DNA of 64,000 bases from Lates calcarifer (taxonomy: Eukaryota > Chordata > Actinopteri > Centropomidae). The translations under genes were made by a program, and so were the position numbers. A model generated the notes under the pieces. It saw nothing but the letters and a program-made list of their open reading frames with translations. It made no database searches and had not been told where the DNA came from. The stretch is taken from the NCBI RefSeq assembly GCF_001640805.2, contig NC_066833.1, forward strand, positions 7,685,564 through 7,749,563, written 5' to 3'. Shown piece by piece: positions 46,140 through 56,189 of this stretch (positions are counted from its first letter, which is position 1; every line of letters begins with the position of its first letter).

Positions 46140-46841
46140 TAGCCTTAACGCCACTTGCCTCACGCTTTCTATTCTGTTTTTCAACTGTTTGACAAGGGAA
46201 TGGTAGCCTGTTCCAACAATATCGCTCTCTATTACATCTTGCAGAGAACTGGGATATTTTGCCACCATTTTTTTGCAACGTCAGTTGAATGCTTTTTCCC
46301 AACATGAGGGCATTTTTTCCATTATCTCAGTCACAACAATCCGGACCATTTGCCTCTTCAGTTTTGGGCCTGGCCTTTTCCCTCTCTCCAAGAATGCATC
46401 ACTTCCTCAGGAAATTTACTCCATGGAATTTCAAAGTCATCCCACTGTGTGTGAAGTCCTGGGCTGCTGGAGGAGGCAGACGATGAACTTTGGGGTGAAA
46501 CAGAGAGTGATGACAGCAATTGGGTAGGTGAGGCTTCCACAGATGATAGTGAGCTGTTCTCAATGTTACACAATGTCCATGTCTGCTTTTGATTTTGAAT
46601 AGTTGTGTGCTGCATGGTGTTTTTACTTACATTTCTGTTTACAAACAGAAAGAAGCTTTCTGGCTTGTACAGGTCTTAATACTGTCATCAAATCAGCCTC
46701 CTTTACGAAGCGTAGATCATCATACGTCTCGACTCCAATGGACTGCAAGTGCTCTTCCAGGATGTTTTTGTTTACTGCTTGAAGTTCTGGTAGGGCTTCC
46801 ATGATGGCAGCATCTAGGAAGGTTCGCTCTGAGTCACTCAT
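46140..46841 (-). pseudogene. SAM-domain protein, SAMD3-like multicopy fish family, broken
   Basis: From ATG 46841 the frame reads MSDSERTFLDAAIMEAL and a SAM-like helix bundle LQSIGVETYDDLRFVKEAD with VLRPVQARKLL, to a GTAAGT donor-like site at 46630. The next piece (46609-46358) is serine-rich (SSSSASSSSPG) and then has DFEIPWSKFPEEVM, the 'FQIPW.KMP' motif of this family. The last piece (46280-46140) continues MVAKYPSSLQDVIESDIVG and GYHSLVKQLKNRIE. Frame changes between pieces, including one at an A-run near 46272, break the ORF. The biochemical role of the family is unknown to me; SAM domains mediate protein-protein contacts. Confidence 0.7.
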
Positions 46842-46978
46842 ATTTGCGCTGAAGAAGAAATGCAGAACAGAAAAAATATACAGTACATACACTTAACAGA
46901 GCAGGGACATGCATCAGGACACACTTATATTAATATCAAACTATTTACAGTGAGAAGTAAATGAGCTTCAATTGGACT

Positions 46979-49250
46979 TTATTTTGCCACAATACTGTGT
47001 TTTAGTGGAATGACTTGGAATCCATCAAGAATGTATGATACCAAAGGATAGAAATCGGGCAGGTCATTAATGTTGATACACTGTAACCCAAGACTGTCCT
47101 CTGTCACAGAATACAGATGGTATTCTGAGAGGAAGATGCGTTTGTGGATATCCATCAAAACATACACAGATGTGTAATTTTGAATCAAGATGAGTAGAAG
47201 TTCACCAAACTCCATATACTCATCATTTTTGTACACAAGAAACTGTCCTTTTTTATATGCAGTGCCCTTGTACTGAATGTCTGTGGTAACTGTGGTATTG
47301 CTTTCTGAAAAGGCTAACTCCCTGACTGCATGTTTAATAGTGTCACTGTAGAGGTTGGGATAAAATGCACAGCTGTCCTTCACTTGCAGTAGTTTACTCA
47401 AGGGTATTAAAGATAGAGTTTACCTTTATTCCTCTGACATCTTGTATGTTTTCAGCCTGGAGATCAGCAACAGTTGTGTCATACGTCACTGGGGTGCGTG
47501 GAGGACCACAGGCATTTGGATCAGCCTCAAACTCACTTCTCGTGATGTCACAGTACCTGCAAAAATATTGAGAACGGCTGAAGTTCTCTGTAAACCCACC
47601 AATGCAATGAGAACCAAGGTTATCACCAGCAATGCAGTAAAGACCCCCTTTTACTGTTTCTCCATCTACATTTATTCCATCCGTCTCCAAGGATTTCAGA
47701 TCTGCCAACAACTGTGAGAAAACTTTGGCTACTCCAAAACGCTTTAAGTCATTCTCAACATACAACAAGACTAAAAACATTATCAGTATTTGTACGCAAA
47801 TGAATGGGTAAATTTGCTAATGAAAGATAGACTGCAAGAACTTTGTGCGTTTTTTTAGCAGAACCCAGGGGATTCACAACTTCAAATGAATCTTGGTACA
47901 AAATCAGTTTGAGGCTTTCAGGGTTTTCATTAAAGAACTGGTGACATTTGAAATTTTGTCCATCATATAAATCCATGAAAACCTCTTCATCAGGATCTCC
48001 AAAATGTTGTGATTGTGTATTCTTCCATAAATGTGACTGCAAAAAGCTCTTCAGAGTTTCCGCCACTGGTACGTAGTAAGCAAATTTTAGTGTCATGATT
48101 TCATCCATTCCCAATGCCACTTTTTGGGGTTCAGTGTATTTAAACATTTTTGTGAATGTCTGATTTCTGGCATATGTTGTTCTTAATTGTTCCTGATGAC
48201 AGACAGAGAACAAATCTGACTCTTTAATGCAGTCACAGATTTTAGTGACTGCTTCATCTGATAGGCTCATGTCATTCTTTAATAAAGAACTTACTTTAGT
48301 TATTGTGTAGGCTTGACCTAACTTGTGCACATTTTGCATTCCCTCAACAATAGTCTGTATAGTAGAGGCAGGAATAAGCAGCTGTCCTTGCAGCTTAAGG
48401 TAAAAGAGACACATGTTTCTGAGATAAGACTGACTATCATTCTCTGGCATATCACTGGTTGCACTAGCTGTTGGCAGGGCTTCGTGTGTGTTTTCTGAAT
48501 CATCTGTACTGGCAATGACATTTGGGGGCTGAGGGCAAGTTTCCCTGTACATGTCACCAATACCATCAGGGGAGCATGCTTCATGCTTCCGACACATGAA
48601 AAGTAAATGATGACTTTTTTGTAAACACGTGCTTACAACCACTTACTGGACATGACACAGACCTGCCCTCTCCAATATGATCATTTAAGTGAGACACTAG
48701 CTCCTTCACGGTGTGAAAATGGCGGGCACATAATGAAACTGCACATTTTAAATCCGCAACAACAGCTTTAGGAGCAGCTTGCGGTGCAGGTGCATTGTGC
48801 ACACGATAAAAATGGCCTTGAAAGCTGAGTAAGTGGTAAATGTTTGACTGCAGTTGGCGCCAACACATTTGAAAAGACAATGAGGCTCATTCCTATACAC
48901 TCCGCAGTGTAGTACATAGCCTCTTAATGTAACCAATTTGTTTTTACAAAAGATGCAGGTGATTATTTTTTGGATTTCAAGTGTTTCCCTGTGCTTTTCA
49001 GCTGAACTAAGTTATCACACATTGATCTACTCGTCTTAAATATGGACTGGTGCTGGCTTGTCTGGTCTTGAAAAAAAAGTAGCCGAAATGTGAAGCTTAC
49101 CTTCCAATTGAACAGCCACAGACCCTCCAAAAACTTGTGTTAAATTCATCCCGAAATTTGTCCCAAAATCTTTTAAAATGATCCGAAGATTTTTCCGCTC
49201 TGCAAACGGTGCTGCTCTGGCTCGCTCGTTTGTGACGTCAGCCACAGCCT
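46979..49250 (-). pseudogene. C2H2 zinc-finger / transposase-like multicopy fish protein, broken
   Basis: Exon 1 (49245-49101) reads MADVTNERARAAPFAERK and ends at the donor GTAAGC. The main part starts near 48990 with TCIFCKNKLVTLRG and three C2H2-type fingers (FKCVGANCSQTF, LKCAVSLCARHF, VSCPVSGCKHVF). A long region follows with KVALGMDEIMTLKFAYYVP, LILYQDSFEVVNPLGSAKK, DNLGSHCIGGFTENFSR and FCRYCDITRSEFEADP, all known from an uncharacterised, high-copy fish family. The C-terminal piece 47401-46979 (YPNLYSDTIKHAVRELAF...PLVSYILDGFQVIPLKHS) is intact. Frameshifts lie near 48810, 48590 and 47765. About 200 residues between SIFNTLE (47395) and the C-terminal piece, including the 'DLFEGVV' region, are missing. 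The 'transposase-like' label is inference from copy number and context. Confidence 0.7.
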
Positions 49251-49380
49251 TGAATGAGGAGTCCGCGCTTCTCCCGCTCCTCCCGCCCTCGTGTCATTAT
49301 CCAATCAGAGACGAGCTTCAGCTGCGCACTTTTATTTCAAAATTTAAATCAAAATTAGGCGGACTCAGTGCACAATGAGA

Positions 49381-50120
49381 GAGTACAAGTCTGTAGTTGA
49401 AGGAGGTACTGCTAGGTTGTTTAGCCTGTGATAATGATACAATGCTGAAATTTATTAATATTATTTTTTTTAATAAATATAAATAGAAAACCAGTAGACT
49501 AAGTATTACATTAGAATTTAAAGACTAAAAGAAACAAAAAGCATACAAGGATTAGGACTGAAGTGTTACTTAGCATATATCAATAATTTTATTTTTAATT
49601 TAATTTCTTATACACACACTGTACAATAGGCTACAAATAGCCTAAATTATAAAAAACAATGTTATCATAATTGTATGGCCAGATGTAGCAGGGTTCTCCA
49701 GTGTCTGGTCCAGTTGACCTAGAGATGCCTTTGACCTGGACAAATGAGAATTTGCACAGACTTATAATTGTATATTTTTTTTTATATATAAATAGATAGG
49801 CAACCTCTCAGGTTCACAATTAAATTTTTTGTGAAAACATTATAGGCCTACCTCAAATTGCATCGTTTCATCAATCATGTTAAAAGTATAGCATAAACTT
49901 GTAAAGTGACTTACATATAATTTTTGTATTTTTAAAAACAAAAATTAAACTAAAACTATAGTTTTTACAATATTTGCATGTCAAATTAACAAAATTGTTT
50001 TGTTACGAGTATTACAGTATTTCTCTGTTTTTGGTACCAATATTTGTAGTTTTAACAAATAAATTTGATTATAATCACATATTGTTGTTGTAAATATAAC
50101 AAAAACACACAAGCACACAA
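49381..50120. other. AT-rich flank, no gene recognised
   Basis: Very AT-rich sequence upstream of the C2H2 exon 1, perhaps the subterminal part of the element described at 45147-50110. Confidence 0.4.
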
Positions 50121-50124
50121 GAAC

Positions 50125-50345
50125 TAGACAGCCTGGAATTGGAAAAAGATGCTGTGGTCAGATGAGTCCAGTTTCCAGCTTTAACCTCCTACTGATAATG
50201 TGAGGGTACGCAAAAGGCCAGGCAAAGCATTATCTCCAGCATGTACAGTATCGTGGTTTGGGGATGCATGAGTGCTGCTGTTGGTCATCTCACTGTCTGT
50301 GATGGCACATTGAACTCTGACAGGAGAATGTTCAGGAGAATCTGT
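50125..50345 (+). mobile_element. Tc1/mariner transposase fragment
   Basis: The + strand decodes to LRNWKKMLWSDESSFQLF, the second catalytic aspartate block (SDES), then VRVRKRPGKALS and a GCMSA/AGVGHL-like stretch (ATGCATGAGTGCTGCTGTTGGTCATCTC, one frame change) followed by CDGTLNSDR. The third catalytic residue region is absent. It is a short, dead fragment of a Tc1-like element different from the one at 62180. Confidence 0.75.
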
Positions 50346-52009
50346 TCTAATGAACCATTGTTCGTATGTAACTTATAAACACTCTCCAACTCTTCATTCT
50401 ATGCAACAAACTTTGTCTCTGCATTAAAGATTCAACTGTTTCTTTATCAAGAAAGTAACCTGAAAAAGAACTATGCAGACTGGACTCTCTCAGATCCACA
50501 GACCTAACCAGGGTTTTCTACTCCATGTTTATTTTTCCCTGCACCAGAGCTCTGGTTGTAAATTATCTTACATTCCTGTGCATCCAGATCAACTACAACA
50601 ATCTACTCACACTTTTCCTAATGTTTAAACTATATGAAATCACTGTCTGACCATTTTTTTTAAAGCACACCATTTTATTGATCAAATGTTTATAAGTAAT
50701 TCAGTGAAAAAAAGTGAATTTTCTATGATGTTGCTAAACTAATTATGTGAGGAATTAATTGAAGTATTTGCCATGGAACCATACTGCCATCTATTGATCA
50801 AGTCTATGCTTAACTAAAGAGGCTAGACATAATGTTTATCAGGATTTTCACAACATGATGATTATTCTTCATGTCTTGTAATGCAACTCAGTTATTACTA
50901 ATGATGAACACAATTTATGCTTTTGCACCTTTATCAGTTAATCAGGTTAATTGTATTAAGATTTGCGAGTAATGTTTTTTGATTCATGTTTCTATTAATG
51001 CATTGTCTTTCTTTAAGTATTAGCGCCACCAAGTTATATCTTGTACAATATCTTAATTGATCATGGTGAAAAGCAAATATGCATACAGGTATTTCAGATT
51101 AATTATTTAGAGTTTATTAAGAGATTATATTTTGTTCTGAGACAAAGAAAGTGAGGACAACGAACCATGAAACATGAAATCAGCTCCAAGCTACACAGCC
51201 TCTCACAATGCACTTTAATTTTCTCTGTTCCTTTGTTCTCTTTCCACCACGTGCTCCGCAAATAAATTTTTCTATATGCCCAAGTGACTTTCCCTATTCC
51301 TCAAGCCATGCAACATCAAGTTAAGCCAAAGGAACAAAAGTACTTGAATTTTTAAAACTTATTTTTGATAATCCTGCATTTTTATTCTGAAGATTTTTGA
51401 CACTTTTAGAATTGCCTGGCTGACACCAGCATCCTCTAAAGTTATCCAGAAAACCTTAAGTAGGCTGCATGAGAGCTTATTTTTCTTCAACATGCAAGCG
51501 AGGCCCGCAGATTACATGACTGCCTGCACAGAATCCTGCATTCTGCTTGTGACAAAGGTTGATGATAAAGTAAACTTTAATTTTTGCCATTGATAGACAT
51601 CTCAAAATTCTGTACAAATAGGTTATAGTTACAGACTAAACCTATTTGTTTCCACCACATCACTCTGCTCATTTTACCTGCTGTTAGTTCACCATGCTAG
51701 TTTGATAATCCTTACATTTCTGTTTATTTTATTTCACCTTTTCACTCTATATATTCCCCTTTAGTAATCAATAAATGGTAAATACACATGTACACCCAGT
51801 AGTTTTGTGTGTTTCTTTGCAATGGTGAGTTGGATCCCTGGATCGGGAAATCACGATCTTAGATATCAGACTAATTAAAATTTACAGTGTGGAAAATAAT
51901 GCAGAATATTGATATCAAAATTTATATCCCCAATTTCCGTTCCAAAATTGGACGGTGGTGTCCCATACAATGAGTGTAAATTGGATTTTCCAATGATTAT
52001 TTTGTGCAT
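50346..52009. other. Intergenic/intronic AT-rich stretch, no gene seen
   Basis: No coding region over about 60 residues with recognisable motifs. Text such as TTGCCATTGATAGACATCTC and CAATAAATGGTAAATACACATG suggests degraded repeats. No confident class. Confidence 0.45.
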
Positions 52010-52402
52010 TTATGCAACACACCTGTAGAGAAGGAGGTTGGGGAACGTCTTAAAGCCAGGAACCTCACCAGGGGGAGAAAAGCTGTTTATCCTGACACTG
52101 AATCCTAATGTGTGATTAATCCTGGGACTGTACACATAATGAACACAAAATAAATCTGATTCATTGTCTACATTCAAGGCCTCCATTGGCTCTAGTTCAT
52201 AGAAGATGGGTGCAAACACATCACGACAGTTTCTGTTCAAGTCTCGATTGAAGTGTTCGAGTCGCTGATTGTGTAGAGAACTTCTGGACATTTTCCCTTC
52301 CATGATCAGTTCTGATATGTAGGCCAAGTTCACTGATGGCTGCACTGAAAAAGTCAGAGTTTCAGCCCTATTGTTGTAGGAACACTGGAGATATGTCAAC
52401 AT
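52010..52402 (-). pseudogene. Integrase-core-like C-terminal fragment, multicopy fish family
   Basis: The open frame of 130 codons contains LHNQRLEHFNRDLNRN, RDVFAPIFYELEPMEALN and LFCVHYVYSPRINHTL. It resembles the 'NQRIERLWRDV....FY.LE....L....LHYVYIPRI' end of an integrase-catalytic-domain protein family found in many copies in fishes. The start and the catalytic part are missing, the arginine-tryptophan pair of the core motif is replaced (RLEHFNRD), and no splice context was established. A transposon-derived fragment is most likely. Confidence 0.6.
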
Positions 52403-52889
52403 TCTACTGTAACCATCTGTAACCCACCTAAAAATTGGTACCTAAGAAAATTTACCATCCTGAAATTCATAAAAAGTATCTTGTGTTATGCGCAATTTTA
52501 AAAAGTTCATTTGAATAAATTAGTAGGATCTGCTGAGTATTAAATATGTTAAATATTTCATTTATTTACAAATAAATACATAGGCAGATAAAATGAGTAT
52601 TCAATAAGTCATCAAGATAATGAGCTCCTATTTCATTGTGTAATCAGACACCAATGGTCAGACTACGTCGTTTATTTTTTTTATATGTACTTGAGACATT
52701 ATTTTCGACACTTTACAGCAGTTGACGAACGCTTGGTGGTAACGTTCTCTAGGTGGCAGCAGGACTGCACTGTTTATGTCCTTTTTCCATGCTTACTGCA
52801 GCAGGAGTTAGACGTTAGGTTAGCTCTCTGTGAGACAAGGGAAACCGGATCCCGACCTGGGATATTCCAGCGTTTTGTGTCTGAAACTC
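52403..52889. other. No gene recognised
   Basis: AT-rich to 52690, then a GC-richer stretch (52715-52900) with ACGCTTGGTGGTAACG and CAGCAGGAGTTAGACG that could be an untranslated first exon of something transcribed on the + strand. No protein is supported. Confidence 0.35.
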
Positions 52890-53009
52890 TTATTTGTTGT
52901 AATAGGTAAGCTCATATACATTGTGTTTCTGTACTTTTTTATTCTGTTTAGAATTAAAATGTTGAGGTTTTGCCGCACTGTTTACATCAGGAATTATTTG
53001 TTGTAATAG
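52890..53009 (+). repeat. Intron-like segment bounded by 16-bp direct repeats
   Basis: TTATTTGTTGTAATAG occurs at 52890-52905 and again at 52994-53009. The first copy is followed at once by GTAAGC and the second is an AG end, so removing 52906-53009 as an intron would leave one repeat copy between GC-richer sequences on both sides. Whether it is spliced is unknown. Confidence 0.5.
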
Positions 53010-53867
53010 CCCGGACCGTGTGAGGTGTGTCGGTGTGAAGGAGGAGCTGTGTTCGCCCGCTCTGTGACGATCTCTAAAGCCAGGAGTGACCGTGGCTGTG
53101 TGGACTACCGACTGGAATTCTCGATTCTCCAGCAGGACTTGGATTGCGTGCCGTCTACATCAGTAAGATCGTTCCATCATTTGTGACTGGAAGGACCACT
53201 CTAAAAGTGACGTTAGGACTGAGCTAAAGTTGTGCACAACTAAACTAAACAAGACTAAGGGGTTAAAGCTGCAGCAAAACATTTATTCTGGCCAGAGTTT
53301 ATTTTATTATTTTTTTTTGTTAAAGGGGAAATTGAAATGGTATGTGTTTTGAACAATGCAATAATAATTTTGGTTACAACAAAAGTACTCGATTTGTGTC
53401 TGTGTATCACTCTCTGTGTGAAGTCACTCTATTTCTACGGCCTAAGACTGATTAGTTATTCTTTATAAATACATTGTCTTTACTCTCGAACCACTAGTTA
53501 GCTGTGGTGATCCCAGACCTTGAGGTTTATTTTTGCAGTTTTGTTCAGACCTGGTTACACATCCATTGCACTATGTACAACAAATTTCCATCTAATCAGT
53601 TTATGTTGTCTTTGTGCCATATACGAGGGGGCTTCAAAACGTTTGTGGAAGTACATAGCTAAAAATCATATGCAGGGATTTTGATCTCAATGCACCTGTA
53701 CATTCTCGTACTGACGTGTCATTCTAACATGAACCTTTCTCAGGAACCTTGTCTGGCACTGCTACCTGGCTGCCTCTCCAGTGGCTCTCCAGTTTTTTTT
53801 AATAGCTCTTTTAACCTTTTTTAACCTCTTTCCATCTACTCTTTTACTCTTCTTGTGAAGGGATTGC
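53010..53867 (+). other. Likely 5' untranslated part of the following LINE, plus a mariner-like scrap
   Basis: The GC-rich block 53010-53220 (CCCGGACCGTGTGAGGTG...) has no ORF. At about 53625 ATACGAGGGGGCTTCAAAAC resembles the end of mariner elements (ACGAGG..G.TCAAAA). Its link to the LINE downstream is inference. Confidence 0.35.
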
Positions 53868-55120
53868 GTGCTTTATATATATCCTATGGATATTTTTAAC
53901 TTTAAAATGCAACCAAGAGCCAGTTTCCTCACTTACTCACGAGAGGAACTGCTGGCTCTGTGCACAAAAGGCCGAGCCGGGATACGACACCCCATCCCAG
54001 CGGAGCTGAGGAGGAGACCCAGGGGCTGCAAGGCCGGGGCCAAGCTAATGGTTGAGCTAGTGGAGAATCGGAGGCGCTACAAACCATCGATTCCCTCCGC
54101 AATCATGGGGAATGTGAACTCGCTGCCGAACAAGATCGACGAGCTATCCGCACTGAACAACCAGCGGATCTACCGTGAGAGCAGCTTGTTCATCTTTACG
54201 GAGACATGGCTAAACCACCTCGTGCCGGATGCTAACGTGACACTAAGAGACACTAAAGCGAGCGGAAAAAGCAAAGGTGGGGGACTCATCATGTATGTCA
54301 ACAACTGCTGTTGTAACCCAGGACATATCTCCGTAAAGACATGTCATGTGTTGCCGTGACCTCGAGCTGCTAGCTGTTAGCCTGCGGCCATATTATCTGC
54401 CGAGGGAGTTCATTCACGTGATCACTGTCGGCGTTTACATCCCTCCGAGAGCGGACGCAGCCACTGCCTGCGAGAAGATCCACTCCGTCACAGCAAGGCT
54501 GCAGACACAGCACCCTGAGGCACTTATGATCATTTCTGGGGACTTTAACCATGTAACTTTGCACACTACCTTGGCTGTTTTTAATCAGGTTGTAGACTTT
54601 CCTACTAAAAACAGCAGGACAATTAATCTTCTGTATGTTAATGTAAGGGATGCATGCAGAGCGACTCCCCTCCCCCCACTAGGGAAGTCTGATCACAATC
54701 TGGTTCACCCACAGCCACTGTACACCCCCCTGGTCCAAAAGCAGCCGGTGACAACGCGATCCATCAGGAGGTGGTCCCCTGAGATGGAAAGTGCCTTGAG
54801 AGACTGTTATAACACCACAGTCTGGGATGTGCTGATCAACCCGCATGATGAGGACATAGAGGGGATAACACACTGTCTGACGGCGTACCTGAACTTCTGC
54901 GCAGATGTGATCTCCCCTGTCAAGACGGTTCGCTGTTACCCTAATAACAAGCCATGGGTAACGAGGGAGGTCAAGGCTGTCCTCAACAAGAAGAAGGCTG
55001 CCTTCAGGAGCAGAGACAGGGAGGCCATGAAGGCAGCACAGCAGGAGGTGAAACACTATATGAGGGAAGCTAAGGACAGCTGCAGGAGAAAGGTGGAGCA
55101 GAAGCTGAGGGAGGTCTGGC
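53868..55120 (+). mobile_element. Non-LTR retrotransposon, ORF start and endonuclease, 3'-truncated
   Basis: Frame 1 (53868-54359) reads MQPRASFLTYSREELLAL, an arginine-rich linker, GNVNSLPNKIDELSAL (first endonuclease strand) and FTETWLN (catalytic E). Frame 2 (54346-55120) has VGVYIPPRAD, IISGDFNH (catalytic D/N), GKSDHNLV (catalytic D-H), RRWSPEM and NKPWVTREVKAVLNKKKAAF, ending KVEQKLREVW. This is the apurinic-like endonuclease of a Rex/L2-type fish LINE. A frameshift near 54350 separates the frames. There is no reverse transcriptase: the element stops at EVW and CNTNAP intron/exon sequence follows. Loss of the 3' part is the reverse of the usual 5' truncation of LINEs. Confidence 0.85.
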
Positions 55121-55146
55121 AGTGTGCCAGAGTCACACTTTCTCAG

Positions 55147-55375
55147 TGGCGACTTTCTTTTTTGACGTGGGGAAATGGGCCAGTGATTCTGGCTGTGAAG
55201 TCCCACCTCCCTCTGAATGACAGGCAGTGGCATTACATGAGGGTGTAATGTAAAGTGAAGGAGGCATTACTGCAGGTTCATCAGCTTCCTCTCTGCTTCC
55301 TGGAGGCTGATGGACACTGCCACATCTAATCACAGTATATCAAATCTGTCATTTCTATCGTCTGTCTGTGCAAAT
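55147..55375 (+). pseudogene. CNTNAP exon, LamG3, with two in-frame stops
   Basis: The acceptor CACTTTCTCAG ends at 55146. It reads ATFFFDVG, then one extra A in GGGGAAATGGG shifts frame, then GNGPVILAVKSHLPLNDRQW and HYMRV (family '[29 protein letters not shown]'). TAA follows at 55246-55248, then CKVKEALLQVHQLP, LEADGHCHI and a second TAA (55327-55329), then SQY. The family sequence through that region is 'RNVKQASLQVDRLPQ...GHTRLELYSQ', so both stops fall inside the conserved exon in the correct frame. The 3' border is not preserved. Confidence 0.88.
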
Positions 55376-55414
55376 GGATTTTCAGTAACCAGGTTTCTAC
55401 AGTAACCTGATTTC

Positions 55415-56181
55415 CAGAGCCGTTTCTTGTTATATGCACACTCTGCAAATGCATAGGGCCCCACCAGCCACTAGGGGGCCCCAAAGCTGAATGTTCACCC
55501 TCATCTGAGGAGAATTACAATGACCTGTCTTTATCCCTTATATGCTTAAAAATAAATGTAGGATATAAGAATAAAATAAGCATGTCAATGAATTAAAACA
55601 GATACTATTTAAAAAAAAAATTTCTTACATTTTGAAAGCAAGAACACAACTCACGTTTTCACAGCAACACAAATTCTCACACCTCAAAACAGTAATAAAA
55701 TGAATACATAAATAAAGTGGGCCAAACCCAAGATCAACAGAAAATAATCAACAATGGGCCTAATATTTATTAGTCAATTAATAAATAACTAGTGTTATTT
55801 ATAAAGCAGTAGCGCACTTCTAATTAGAGGCCTATAAAATACACACTAAACTTAATAAATGAATTGTAAGTAATCCTAAAGTAATGGTAAGTGGCAAATA
55901 TCTGAGAAACAACTTCCACTGGACAATGACAGACAGACATCTGCACAACAACAGCAACAACAACAACACTCCCCCCCCACCATAATCTGACAAAATGGGT
56001 CTGATGTCACTCACTTCAGTCAGTCAGTCAGTCCCATGGCAGGATAGCACAGTCCAGTCACATGTGACAAGTTCATTTTATTGTAGCCAACTCTCATGAA
56101 GCAAACACTAGAGCTGGGTTTGTGAGCCAGCTTTAGTGTATTGGCAAACTAGGGGCCCCCACAAAGCTAGAAACAGCCCTG
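55415..56181 (+). mobile_element. hAT element with 8-bp target duplication, copy 2
   Basis: Ends CAGAGCCGTTTCTTG and CTAGAAACAGCCCTG are inverted repeats (the right end reversed is CAGGGCTGTTTCTAG). The flanks CTGATTTC (55407-55414) and CTGGTTTC (56182-56189) are an 8-bp target duplication with one difference, as hAT elements make. It shares blocks with copy 1 at 43967-45137 but lacks the transposase start. Its internal block is inverted relative to its ends compared with copy 1. It inserted just downstream of the LamG3 exon. Confidence 0.88.
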
Positions 56182-56189
56182 CTGGTTTC

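Larger units (their letters stand above)
45147..50110 (-). mobile_element. Putative DNA transposon carrying a C2H2 ORF and a SAM-domain ORF
   Basis: The left border CACTGTAAAAAAACAAAAC is followed by TTTTTACAGGAAAACGCCGG CAGCTGTGGTTACCAGAG, a terminal sequence seen at many copies of this kind of element in fishes. A weakly similar inverted stretch (TTACAGTATTTCTCTG....GGTACC) lies at about 50012-50040, so the right border is uncertain. Between them, on the minus strand, come first a GC-richer promoter-like start and a first exon (49250-49101, donor GTAAGC), then the C2H2/transposase-like gene, then the SAM-domain gene. Both are broken. The superfamily is not assigned; CACTG ends would suit a CACTA-like element, but target duplications are not evident. 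Confidence 0.5.

Noticed and set aside
54346..55248. A single 300-residue protein
   Set aside because: Its first 260 residues are LINE endonuclease and its end is a frameshifted CNTNAP exon; the fusion is accidental.
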